From Gammaproteobacteria bacterium (lineage in GTDB: Bacteria; Pseudomonadota; Gammaproteobacteria; Poriferisulfidales; Poriferisulfidaceae), in NCBI GenBank assembly GCA_028819565.1, contig JAPPLD010000020.1, forward strand, positions 97,319 to 161,318: a DNA stretch of 64,000 nt. Reading direction: 5' to 3'. Below, piece by piece: positions 1 to 7,630 of the stretch. How positions within the stretch are numbered: the first letter of the stretch is position 1; each line of letters starts with the position of its first letter. The notes under the pieces were generated by a model. It searched no databases. It had not been told where the DNA came from and saw only the letters and a program-made list of their open reading frames with translations. The position numbers and the translations under genes are program-made.

Positions 1-310
1 GGCGGTTTTCTTCGCTGTGCGTGCTGTGGTATCGGTCGAAATCGATCAGGAAATCGGCGAAATCCTCGCGGTGTTGCTGGCCGATCTCCTCGATCAGTTG
101 CTCCGGGCTGATGCCGCGCTGCTGCGCAAGCAGCATGATCGGCGTGCCATGCGCGTCGTCTGCGCAGACGTAGAGGCAGTCTTCACCGCGCAGGCGCTGA
201 TAGCGCGTCCAGATGTCGGTCTGCAGGTATTCGACCAAATGGCCGAGATGGATTGGCCCATTGGCGTAGGGCAGGGCGCTGGTGACCAGGATGCGGCGCG
301 GGGGGGACAT
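1..310 (-). CDS. metG: Methionyl-tRNA synthetase, N-terminal part (cut by window edge)
   Basis: The enzyme charges tRNA-Met with methionine in the cytoplasm. Only the first 103 codons lie in the window; the gene continues beyond base 1. The minus-strand reading from the ATG at 310-308 gives [18 protein letters not shown] and then [13 protein letters not shown], the start of a class I synthetase with the HIGH-type signature HLGH near residue 22-25, followed by [10 protein letters not shown]. This is the usual start region of bacterial MetG. It is transcribed away from the higA-like gene at 391, leaving 80 bases between the two start codons for both promoters. The family call is firm; nothing can be said about the anticodon-binding or C-terminal domains. 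Confidence 0.95.
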   Translation of the reverse strand, partial: MSPPRRILVTSALPYANGPIHLGHLVEYLQTDIWTRYQRLRGEDCLYVCADDAHGTPIMLLAQQRGISPEQLIEEIGQQHREDFADFLIDFDRYHSTHSEENR

Positions 311-336
311 CGGACGAGGGGCGATTCAAAGGGTCA

Positions 337-364
337 TTGTATATAGTCCAAAATTGCCGATAAT
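337..364 (+). promoter_or_regulatory. Predicted sigma-70 promoter of the HigA-like gene
   Basis: A TTGTAT hexamer (337-342) and a GATAAT hexamer (359-364) are separated by 16 bases, and the start codon of the HigA-like gene follows at 391. This is a motif match only. The region is AT-rich relative to its surroundings. Confidence 0.45.
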
Positions 365-390
365 CTCTAGCGGACCCCAAAGGACCCGAC

Positions 391-705
391 ATGACGATTC
401 TCAAAAAACCAAGCCACCCGGGAGAAATCCTGAAATTTGAATTTCTTGAACCGTTGGGGCTTTCCGGGGGCACGCTTGCCAAGCGTCTTGGCGTGCCTCG
501 AACCCGGATTGAGCGTCTGGTGAAAGGAACAACCTCGGTCACCTTGGACACGGCTTTTCGCCTTGCCCGATTCTTCGGGTCAACGCCACAGTTCTGGCTG
601 AATATGCAGACCAATCACGACATCGCGAATGCGAATATCGATGTCAGCAATATTGAGCCACTTTTGAAGTTCCGGTCGCGGCAACGACGGGGGCCGCTCG
701 TATAA
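391..705 (+). CDS. higA: HigA-family XRE-type antitoxin/regulator, apparently without a toxin partner
   Basis: This 104-residue protein has the layout of HigA addiction-module antitoxins: HPGEILKFEFLEPLGLS at the N-terminus, a helix-turn-helix around residues 25-60 (LAKRLGVPRTRIERLVKG) and the conserved tail FRLARFFGSTPQFWLNMQ. HigA normally represses its own operon and neutralises HigB, an mRNA interferase usually encoded just upstream. Here only 80 bases separate it from the divergent metG start, and the next plus-strand gene is mrp, so no HigB is present. It may be an orphan regulator or the remnant of a toxin-antitoxin locus. The family call is good; the role is open. Confidence 0.85.
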   Translation: MTILKKPSHPGEILKFEFLEPLGLSGGTLAKRLGVPRTRIERLVKGTTSVTLDTAFRLARFFGSTPQFWLNMQTNHDIANANIDVSNIEPLLKFRSRQRRGPLV

Positions 706-761
706 TGAACGCCAGACAGCACGATGACACTTAATTAATAAGGAAAGAAGGAGATTTGACG

Positions 762-1850
762 ATGGCGCTCAGCAAGGAGCAGGTCGAGGACGCGCTCAAG
801 GACGTGCGGGATCCCGGTTCCGGTCAGGACCTGGTGACCTCCCGGGCGCTCGAGAACGTGACGGTGGACGGCGATGCGGTCCAGGTCGCAATCCGGCTGG
901 GTTATCCGGCCAAGGGAATCCGGGACGAATTGGCGCAGGCCGTCGAGACGCGCCTGGCGCAGTTGGACGGCGGGGCCCGGGTCGAGGTCGAGGTGGACTG
1001 GGAGATTCAGGCGCATTCGGTGCAGAAGAATCTCAAACCGATGGAGAACATCAAGAACGTGCTGGCGGTCGCCTCCGGCAAGGGTGGCGTTGGCAAGTCC
1101 ACCACGGCGATCAACCTGGCGCTGGCGCTGTCCGAGGAAGGGGCCAGCGTCGGTGTGTTGGACGCGGACATCTACGGGCCGAGCCAGCCGCGCATGCTCG
1201 GCATCTCCGGGCAGCCCGAGTCGGAAGACGGCAAGAGCTTGGAACCAATGATGAGCCACGGCTTGCAGGCCATGTCGATCGGGTTCCTGATCGATGAAGA
1301 AACGCCGATGATCTGGCGTGGGCCGATGGTGACTCAGGCGCTGGAGCAGTTGCTCGGCGATACCCGCTGGCGCGGCCTCGACTACCTGGTGGTGGATCTG
1401 CCGCCGGGAACCGGCGATGTGCAGTTGACTCTGGCGCAGAAGATCCCGGTCAGTGGCGCGATCATCGTGACCACGCCGCAGGACATTGCCCTGCTGGATG
1501 CGCGCAAGGGTTTGAAGATGTTCCGCAAGGTCGAAGTGCCGGTACTGGGCGTGGTGGAGAACATGAGCCTGCACATCTGCAGCCAGTGCGGGCACGAGGA
1601 ACCGATCTTCGGCACGGGCGGCGGCGAGAGCCTGGCCCGAGAGAGCGACGTGGAACTGCTCGGCCAGTTGCCGCTGGACCGCCGCATCCGGGAGGAAACC
1701 GACAGCGGGAAGCCGACCGTGGTGGCCGAGCCGGACGGCCGGATCAGCCAGATCTACCGGGACATCGCCCGCCGTGCGGCCGCCCGGCTGGCGGCCCAGG
1801 CGAAGGACTACAGCGCCAAGTTCCCGCGCATCGTCATCCAGAACGACTGA
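762..1850 (+). CDS. mrp: Mrp/ApbC iron-sulfur cluster carrier ATPase
   Basis: Mrp/ApbC proteins are P-loop ATPases that carry and transfer Fe-S clusters in the cytoplasm. The 362-residue product has an N-terminal MIP18/DUF59-like domain (about 1-90), the deviant Walker [10 protein letters not shown] near residue 106, the DLPPGTGD motif and a C-terminal CSQC pair for cluster binding. I chose the ATG at 762 over a TTG two codons upstream because AAGGAG (748-753) lies 8 bases before it. dcd begins at 1852, one base after the stop, so the two are probably cotranscribed. The length is normal for bacterial Mrp. Confidence 0.95.
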   Translation: MALSKEQVEDALKDVRDPGSGQDLVTSRALENVTVDGDAVQVAIRLGYPAKGIRDELAQAVETRLAQLDGGARVEVEVDWEIQAHSVQKNLKPMENIKNVLAVASGKGGVGKSTTAINLALALSEEGASVGVLDADIYGPSQPRMLGISGQPESEDGKSLEPMMSHGLQAMSIGFLIDEETPMIWRGPMVTQALEQLLGDTRWRGLDYLVVDLPPGTGDVQLTLAQKIPVSGAIIVTTPQDIALLDARKGLKMFRKVEVPVLGVVENMSLHICSQCGHEEPIFGTGGGESLARESDVELLGQLPLDRRIREETDSGKPTVVAEPDGRISQIYRDIARRAAARLAAQAKDYSAKFPRIVIQND

Positions 1851-1851
1851 C

Positions 1852-2418
1852 GTGGGCGTCAAGTCAGACCGCTGGATTCGGCAGATGGCCGAACAGGCAC
1901 GCCTGATCGAGCCGTTCGAGCCGAACCAGATCAACCGTGCGCAGGATCGCCGCGCCATTTCCTATGGCACCTCGAGCTACGGCTACGACGTCCGCTGTTC
2001 CACGCATTTCAAGATCTTCACCAACATCAATTCCGCGATGGTGGACCCGAAGCAGTTCGCGGAGGACAGTTTCGTGGACTACGAGGGCGACGTGTGCATC
2101 ATTCCGCCGAACTCGTTCGCCCTGGCCAGCACCGTCGAATACCTTCGGGTGCCGCGCCAGGTGCTGGTGATCTGCCTCGGCAAGTCCACCTATGCGCGCT
2201 GCGGCATCATCGTCAACGTCACCCCGCTGGAACCGGAGTGGGAAGGGCACATCACGCTGGAGTTCTCCAACACGACGCCGCTGCCGGCGAAGATCTACGC
2301 CAACGAGGGCGTGGCGCAGCTGGTGTTCTTCGAGACGGACGAGCCGTGCGAGACCTCGTACGCGGACCGCGGTGGCAAGTACCAGAAGCAGACCGGTGTC
2401 ACCCTGCCGCGGGCCTGA
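1852..2418 (+). CDS. dcd: dCTP deaminase
   Basis: The enzyme deaminates dCTP to dUTP, the first step from dCTP toward dTMP. The 188-residue product opens [15 protein letters not shown] and contains [35 protein letters not shown] and the [17 protein letters not shown] region, all typical of the trimeric Dcd family. Translation starts at a GTG (1852) one base after the mrp stop; the conserved N-terminus begins exactly there and the length equals that of other proteobacterial Dcd proteins. No odd features. Confidence 0.95.
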   Translation: MGVKSDRWIRQMAEQARLIEPFEPNQINRAQDRRAISYGTSSYGYDVRCSTHFKIFTNINSAMVDPKQFAEDSFVDYEGDVCIIPPNSFALASTVEYLRVPRQVLVICLGKSTYARCGIIVNVTPLEPEWEGHITLEFSNTTPLPAKIYANEGVAQLVFFETDEPCETSYADRGGKYQKQTGVTLPRA

Positions 2419-2421
2419 GAA

Positions 2422-2676
2422 ATGAAAGTTCCGACGCCGCTTCGGCGGGTAGTCGTGCTGATTGTCGGCGGCACAATACTACTGACCGGACTGGTCATGC
2501 TGGTCACGCCGGGGCCGGGGTTAGTGGTGATCCTGGTCGGACTGGCGACGCTGGCCAGCGAATTCCCCTGGGCTCGGCGCCTGCTCACCCGCGTCCGCGA
2601 GGAGGCGGGCACCCGAGGCCGGCAGGCCGGCAGTTGGTGGCGCCGCCTTCGGGGCCGGAACTCCTCCGGCTCGTGA
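2422..2676 (+). CDS. Small membrane protein of the PGPGW type
   Basis: This 84-residue protein has two hydrophobic stretches (about 9-26 and 31-45) joined by TPGPGL, then a basic, arginine-rich tail (RRLLTRVREEAGTRGRQ). This matches the small putative transmembrane proteins with a PGPGW motif; here the last position of the motif is Leu rather than Trp. The ATG lies three bases after the dcd stop, so it is probably the last gene of the mrp-dcd unit. Function is unknown; inner-membrane location is inferred from the hydrophobic segments. Confidence 0.7.
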   Translation: MKVPTPLRRVVVLIVGGTILLTGLVMLVTPGPGLVVILVGLATLASEFPWARRLLTRVREEAGTRGRQAGSWWRRLRGRNSSGS

Positions 2677-2680
2677 GAAC

Positions 2681-2727
2681 GGGACAAAAGAGACAGATAT
2701 AAATATATATGATATGGTAATCCATAT
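2681..2727 (+). promoter_or_regulatory. Promoter and palindromic operator of the first VapBC-type module
   Basis: An AT-rich stretch holds GGGACA (2681-2686), 17 bases, then TATATA (2704-2709). Just downstream is a perfect inverted repeat, ATATGG (2712-2717) TAAT CCATAT (2722-2727), overlapping the two candidate start codons of the antitoxin. Antitoxins of this kind usually repress their own promoter, so this is the likely operator. The implied leader is only about 10 bases. Confidence 0.5.
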
Positions 2728-2965
2728 GAAGACGACGCTCAACATCGACGAAACCGTAATGCGGCAACTGAAAAAAGAGGCCGCGCGGCGCGGGACGACC
2801 ATGTCTGCTCTGGTAGAAGCGGGGTTGAGGCGGGTCCTGGCCGGATCTGCCCACCCCAAAAGCAAGTCGAAGGCATCCTGGCGGCTGCCGACCTGGGATA
2901 GCGGCGGGTTCCGGGTCGATGTCGCCAATCGCGAAGAACTCTACCGGATATTGGATGAAGAATAG
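2726..2965 (+). CDS. Ribbon-helix-helix antitoxin (VapB-like)
   Basis: From the ATG at 2726 the product is 79 residues, opening MKTTLNIDETVMRQLKKEA, a ribbon-helix-helix DNA-binding segment of VapB-type antitoxins. The C-terminal half (SWRLPTWDSGGFRVDVANRE) would be the toxin-wrapping tail. An in-frame ATG at 2714 would add MVIH, but the predicted promoter places the transcript start near 2716, favouring 2726. Its stop codon is directly abutted by the PIN-domain toxin gene, the usual antitoxin-first order. It should bind both the palindrome at its own start and the toxin. Confidence 0.8.
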   Translation: MKTTLNIDETVMRQLKKEAARRGTTMSALVEAGLRRVLAGSAHPKSKSKASWRLPTWDSGGFRVDVANREELYRILDEE

Positions 2966-3400
2966 GTGCGGGTCTTCGACACGAACATCTTGGTCTATGC
3001 GGCGGACAGGAAATCGCCGTTTCACGGCCCATGCCATGCCAGCGTTTTGCAAGCCTGCGAAGATCCGGCTCCGGCTTTTCTCACCTGGAACGTTTGCTAC
3101 GAATTTCTTCGGGTCACCACGCACGCCCGTGCCTCAAAGTCCCCCTGGACATCTCAAGAGGCGTGGGGGTTTCTCAGGTTGTTGCTGGAATCGCCAGGGT
3201 TTGACCTGCTGCTGGCGACGTCTCGGCATGAAGCGGTGCTTGCACAAACCTTGGAGGAACTGCCGGACGTGCGTGGGAATCTGTGCCACGACCTGAATAC
3301 AGCGGTGTTGATGCGAGAGCACGGCATCAGCCAGATATACACTCGCGACACCGACTTTCATCGGTTCCCGTTCCTTGCCGTCATTGATCCTTTGCGATAA
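2966..3400 (+). CDS. PIN-domain ribonuclease toxin (VapC-like)
   Basis: The 144-residue product has the four acidic positions of PIN nucleases: FDTNILVYA (Asp 4), a Glu in CYEFLRV (near 46), Asp in CHDLNTAVL (near 109) and TRDTDFHRF (near 127). VapC toxins are magnesium-dependent RNases that often cut tRNA or rRNA. A GTG start at 2966 directly follows the antitoxin stop (2963-2965), so translation is probably coupled. The next gene, eno, has its own upstream region. The family call is strong; the RNA target cannot be read from the sequence. Confidence 0.85.
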   Translation: MRVFDTNILVYAADRKSPFHGPCHASVLQACEDPAPAFLTWNVCYEFLRVTTHARASKSPWTSQEAWGFLRLLLESPGFDLLLATSRHEAVLAQTLEELPDVRGNLCHDLNTAVLMREHGISQIYTRDTDFHRFPFLAVIDPLR

Positions 3401-4753
<1,353 letters not shown>

Positions 4754-4772
4754 CGGCCGTAGGTCCCCTGCG

Positions 4773-5102
4773 ATGCGCGTGCTGATCTGGTTGATGACGG
4801 CGCTGCTTGGAGCGCTGCTGTACTTGCTGGTAGCCGGCGATGGAGGCCTGCTGAGCCTGTGGGACCAAGCGGGAGAGGTTCAGCGACTGAAGGAAGAAAA
4901 TGAAAAACTGGCTGAACGCAACCGTATCCTGTCGGCGGAGTTGGAGGATTTGCGCTCCGGGCTGGAAGGGATCGAGGGCCTGGCGCGGGATCGTCTCGGC
5001 ATGATCCGGGAAGGTGAAGAGTTCTACCAGTTGGTCGGGCCCGAAGTCGGGGAGCATCCGGTTGAGCCGGTTGTTCCTGCACCTGTGCCCGAGGCGCCGT
5101 GA
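4773..5102 (+). CDS. ftsB: Cell division protein FtsB
   Basis: FtsB is a small bitopic inner-membrane protein of the FtsQLB division complex. The 109-residue product has a short cytoplasmic start, one membrane helix (about residues 3-20), a coiled coil (VQRLKEENEKLAERNRILSA) and the downstream ARDRLGMIREGEEFYQ segment characteristic of FtsB. A proline/valine-rich tail (PVEPVVPAPVPEAP) follows. The stop overlaps a GTG of the ispD reading frame, and ftsB sits between eno and ispD as in many proteobacteria. Confidence 0.9.
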   Translation: MRVLIWLMTALLGALLYLLVAGDGGLLSLWDQAGEVQRLKEENEKLAERNRILSAELEDLRSGLEGIEGLARDRLGMIREGEEFYQLVGPEVGEHPVEPVVPAPVPEAP

Positions 5103-5119
5103 GAGCGAGCGAAGCAGTC

Positions 5120-5830
5120 ATGAAGGAAGTACATGCAGTCGTGGCGGGGGGCGGTTCCGGTTCCCGTTTCGGCAGCGCCAAGTGGGATGCGCCGCTTGGA
5201 GGACGGCGGATACTGGACTATGCACTGCGGCCGTTCGCGATGTGTCACCCGACGGTCCGGAGCATTACCTTGTTGTTGCCGGAGTCGGCGCTCGGCGGCG
5301 AACCGCCGCGGCTTCCGGCGGTGGTGGCATTCCGGGAATTGTCTGGTGGGGCGACCCGGGCCGACAGCGTTCTGCGCGGGCTGGAGGCCGTGCGGCAGGA
5401 TGCGGGGAAAGATGCTTGGGTGCTGGTGCACGATGTTGCACGGCCCTGCGTCTGGCAGTCGGATGTCGAAAAGCTGTTGAGCGAGGCTGGTGCGGACGGA
5501 GGCCTGCTGGCGGTGCCGGTGACCGACAGCGTCAAGCGTGCCGAGGGCGATCGAGTCGCGGCGAGCGAGGACCGGCAAGTTTTGTGGCGGGCGCAGACGC
5601 CGCAGTTGTTCGAACTGGCCGCGCTGCACCGTTGTTTGCGCCAGGCGCTGGAGGAGGGCGCGGAAGTGACCGACGAATCGCAGGCAATGGAACATGACGG
5701 CTACCGGCCGCGCCTCATTGCCGGTCGTGAGGATAATATAAAGGTGACATGGCCCGAAGACCTTGCTCGGGCCGAGTCGATTTTGCAACAGGATCCGGAT
5801 CATGCGTATTGGAGGGATTTATATACGTGA
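5120..5830 (+). CDS. ispD: 2-C-methyl-D-erythritol 4-phosphate cytidylyltransferase with a transposon-altered C-terminus
   Basis: IspD joins CTP to MEP in the non-mevalonate isoprenoid pathway. The 236-residue product keeps the nucleotide-binding glycine-rich start (AVVAGGGSGSRFG with a following Lys), VLVHDVARP, PVTDSVKRA, LWRAQTPQLF, VTDESQAME and DNIKVTWPEDL. ATG 5120 is preferred over GTG 5099, which overlaps the ftsB stop, because the conserved fold starts there. The last codons are not native: a 9-bp duplication at 5805-5813 marks an insertion, and the TGA at 5828-5830 lies in the left inverted repeat of the element. Without the insertion the frame would end ...HAYWTRL; now it ends ...HAYWRDLYT. 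The catalytic core is intact. Confidence 0.93.
   Translation: MKEVHAVVAGGGSGSRFGSAKWDAPLGGRRILDYALRPFAMCHPTVRSITLLLPESALGGEPPRLPAVVAFRELSGGATRADSVLRGLEAVRQDAGKDAWVLVHDVARPCVWQSDVEKLLSEAGADGGLLAVPVTDSVKRAEGDRVAASEDRQVLWRAQTPQLFELAALHRCLRQALEEGAEVTDESQAMEHDGYRPRLIAGREDNIKVTWPEDLARAESILQQDPDHAYWRDLYT
5805..5813. repeat. Left copy of 9-bp target-site duplication
   Basis: The bases CGTATTGGA occur here and again at 7155-7163, exactly bordering the element. Here they follow ATG (5802-5804), giving the codons Met-Arg-Ile-Gly, the normal beginning of ispF. This marks the insertion point inside the original ispF start. Confidence 0.85.
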
Positions 5831-5835
5831 CTCCC
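5814..5835 (+). repeat. Left terminal inverted repeat
   Basis: The sequence starts GGGATTTATATACG and ends TCCC. It pairs with the right repeat (7133-7154) at 18 of 22 positions. It carries the TGA (5828-5830) that now terminates ispD. Confidence 0.8.
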
Positions 5836-5857
5836 AAGTGGACCAAGCCTGGCTGGG

Positions 5858-5894
5858 GCATGCTATCATGCGTGTACGGGCGCTGTAACGCCCG
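5858..5894 (+). other. Two adjacent hairpins in the left end of the element
   Basis: GCATG (5858-5862) CTAT CATGC (5867-5871) and CGGGCG (5877-5882) CTGTAA CGCCCG (5889-5894) are perfect stem-loops lying between the left inverted repeat and tnpB. Subterminal hairpins are a feature of IS200/IS605 left ends, so they may be relics of the ancestral home of the tnpB gene. Confidence 0.55.
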
Positions 5895-5901
5895 CACCAA
5901 A

Positions 5902-5917
5902 GGACAAAGGAGTGTCC
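5902..5917 (+). promoter_or_regulatory. Ribosome binding site of tnpB held in a hairpin loop
   Basis: GGACA (5902-5906) and TGTCC (5913-5917) form a perfect 5-bp stem whose six-base loop is exactly AAGGAG (5907-5912), the Shine-Dalgarno sequence. The tnpB ATG follows at 5923. Presentation in a loop could either expose the site or limit access; the sequence cannot tell which. Confidence 0.6.
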
Positions 5918-5922
5918 ACCGC

Positions 5923-7128
5923 ATGGCGGACTGTACCGAGTGTCGTTCTGTCGTCTTCCGGTTGCACCCCGGAAGCCGAGCCAAACATAATCTTCTGATC
6001 CAGACCGCCGGTGCCTGCCGCTGGCTCTGGAACGCCATGCTTGAAGAGAACCGGCGCGCGAACGAGGAACACATCCTGACCGGACGGCCCCGGCCCTCGG
6101 TCTCGTTCCAGTCGATGGGCGTGGCGTTCACCCAACTGCGGCGCCAGACGCCGTGGTTGCAGGCATTGCCTTATGCGCCGGTCCGGTACCTCCTGAGGTA
6201 TCAGGCGGACGCCTGGAAACGGGCATTCAAGCGCGGCGGCTTTCCGAAGTTTCATGCGCGTCGGGGCGACGACAGTTTCACGATCCCACAGGATGTGAGG
6301 ATCACCGGCGAGTATCTGCATATTCCGAAGATCGGCCTGTGCCGCCTGTCGCGGCGTGGCGGCAACCCCTACGTGGATTGCCCGCCGGTGAAGGCGGTCG
6401 TGAAGCGGTCGCTGGGTCGCTGGGGGTGCGTGGTGGTGTACCGGGTGCCGGTTGAGCGTCAGGATAATGGGTTGGCCTTGGGCGTGGATATGAACTGTGG
6501 GCAGGTGGCGACAAGCACGGGAGAGATTCTGCCCCAGCCGGATCTAACCCGGCTGGAGGCGCGCAGGAAGCGTTACCAGCGGCAGGTGGCGCGACGCAAG
6601 AAGGGATCGAATCGGCGTGCGCTGTCCCGCCATCGGATGGCTAAGACGCAGCGCAAAATTGCGGCCATCCGGCACGATTGGCGCCATCAAGCCAGCCGTA
6701 CGCTGGCCAATACGGCCGGACATATCGTGATCGAAGACCTAAAAGTCAAGGCGATGACACGCTCGGCCAGAGGCACGGTCGAGGATCCGGGTCAGAACGT
6801 CCGGCAGATGGCAGGGCTGAACCGGGAGATCCGTAATACCGGCTGGGGTGCGTTGCGGCGGATGATTGAGTATAAGGCGGTGGAAGTCGAGACGGTGAAC
6901 CCGGCCTACACCAGCCAGGCCTGCCACCGGTGCGGGCACATCGACAAGGACAATAGAAAGGAACAATCGACCTTCGAGTGCACCGCTTGCGGGTACGCGG
7001 GCAACGCGGACGTCAACGCCGCGTTGAATATCTTGGCCTCGGGGACTGGGGCGACTGGACGGCGAGGGGCGTGGGCTTTGGCCCCCCCGATGAACCGTCA
7101 AAATGTATACACAAACCTCGCGGCTTGA
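5923..7128 (+). CDS. tnpB: TnpB-family RNA-guided nuclease (IS605 OrfB-like)
   Basis: TnpB proteins are RNA-guided DNA endonucleases related to Cas12. The 401-residue product has the N-terminal fold start VVFRLHPGSRAKHNLLIQT, a central basic stretch, and a RuvC-like nuclease with all three acidic positions: GVDMNCG (Asp), VIEDLKVKAM (Glu) and GNADVNAALN (Asp). A zinc ribbon CHRCG...CTACG lies between the last two. ATG 5923 is chosen for its Shine-Dalgarno at 5907-5912. Length is typical and the catalytic residues are intact, so it may be active. It lies inside a DDE-type element rather than an IS605. The guide RNA of such genes usually overlaps the 3-prime end of the gene; here that would be about 7030-7154, not verified. 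Confidence 0.9.
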   Translation: MADCTECRSVVFRLHPGSRAKHNLLIQTAGACRWLWNAMLEENRRANEEHILTGRPRPSVSFQSMGVAFTQLRRQTPWLQALPYAPVRYLLRYQADAWKRAFKRGGFPKFHARRGDDSFTIPQDVRITGEYLHIPKIGLCRLSRRGGNPYVDCPPVKAVVKRSLGRWGCVVVYRVPVERQDNGLALGVDMNCGQVATSTGEILPQPDLTRLEARRKRYQRQVARRKKGSNRRALSRHRMAKTQRKIAAIRHDWRHQASRTLANTAGHIVIEDLKVKAMTRSARGTVEDPGQNVRQMAGLNREIRNTGWGALRRMIEYKAVEVETVNPAYTSQACHRCGHIDKDNRKEQSTFECTACGYAGNADVNAALNILASGTGATGRRGAWALAPPMNRQNVYTNLAA

Positions 7129-7132
7129 CCAC

Positions 7133-7154
7133 GGGAATCATGTATAAAAGTCCC
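7133..7154 (-). repeat. Right terminal inverted repeat
   Basis: Inverted counterpart of 5814-5835. It contains the ATG (7140-7142) that now serves as the ispF start, followed by TATAAAAGTCCC up to the duplicated target bases. Confidence 0.8.
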
Positions 7155-7628
7155 CGTATTGGACACGGTTATGACGTTCACGCGTTCACCGCCGGGGATG
7201 GTCTCTGGCTCGGTGGTGTGCGCATCGAACACGATCAGGGTGTGACGGCCCATTCCGACGGCGACGTGGTGCTGCATGCGTTGATGGATGCTCTTCTCGG
7301 GGCAGCGGGATTGGGGGACATCGGACAGCATTTCCCGGATCACGACGCCCGCTATCGCGATGCCGCGAGCGGCGACTTGCTGCAGGACGTGTTGCAGAAG
7401 ATCCGGGCACAGGGCCTGGGCGTGGTCAATGTCGATATCACGGTCATCGCGCAGGCTCCCCGGCTCGGACCACACCGCGAGGCCATGGTCCGGTCGATGG
7501 CGCAACTGCTGCAGTTGGATGAGAACCGGGTCAATCTCAAGGCGACTACGCATGAAGGCCTTGGCGCGCTGGGCAGGGGCGAAGGTATCGCCGCGCATGC
7601 CGTGGCGCTGCTCGAGGACGTCGACTGA
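7140..7628 (+). CDS. ispF: 2-C-methyl-D-erythritol 2,4-cyclodiphosphate synthase, start rebuilt by the transposon
   Basis: IspF cyclises CDP-ME 2-phosphate to MEcPP, two steps after IspD. The product contains RIGHGYDVHAF with the metal-ligating Asp and His, AHSDGDVVLHALMDALLGA, GDIGQHFPD and the LKATTHEGLGALGRGEGIAAHAV tail. Native IspF proteins start M-R-I-G-H-G-Y; here the protein starts M-Y-K-S-P-R-I-G, with the first five codons supplied by the right inverted repeat and duplication. The original ATG remains at 5802, upstream of the element. No strong Shine-Dalgarno precedes 7140 (only CGGGA), so expression may be reduced. Because the gene is normally essential, it is presumably still translated. 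Confidence 0.93.
   Translation: MYKSPRIGHGYDVHAFTAGDGLWLGGVRIEHDQGVTAHSDGDVVLHALMDALLGAAGLGDIGQHFPDHDARYRDAASGDLLQDVLQKIRAQGLGVVNVDITVIAQAPRLGPHREAMVRSMAQLLQLDENRVNLKATTHEGLGALGRGEGIAAHAVALLEDVD
7155..7163. repeat. Right copy of 9-bp target-site duplication
   Basis: CGTATTGGA, identical to 5805-5813. Here it is followed by CACGGTTATGACG, the continuation of the ispF coding sequence. Confidence 0.85.
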
Positions 7629-7630
7629 CC

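Larger units (their letters stand above)
5814..7154 (+). mobile_element. 1341-bp transposable element with 22-bp inverted repeats carrying a TnpB-like gene
   Basis: The element is defined by imperfect terminal inverted repeats, 5814-5835 and 7133-7154, which match at 18 of 22 positions when one is reverse-complemented; both begin GGGA and contain TATAC and TGA. They are bordered by a 9-bp direct repeat. Inside there is one gene, tnpB-like, preceded by two small hairpins, and no DDE transposase. IS200/IS605 elements, the usual homes of tnpB, have neither inverted repeats nor target duplications. The right repeat contains GACTTTTATACATGA read outward-in, which resembles the end of IS50, an IS4-family element that makes 9-bp duplications; this relation is an inference. 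It may be a nonautonomous element moved by a transposase elsewhere. Confidence 0.82.

Noticed and set aside
2714-2725. Antitoxin start at ATG 2714
   Set aside because: The predicted promoter puts the transcript start at about 2716, and the conserved ribbon-helix-helix begins at the ATG at 2726.
5831-7139. Ordinary IS200/IS605-type insertion
   Set aside because: The inverted repeats and 9-bp duplication define clear ends that such elements do not have, although the subterminal hairpins recall them.
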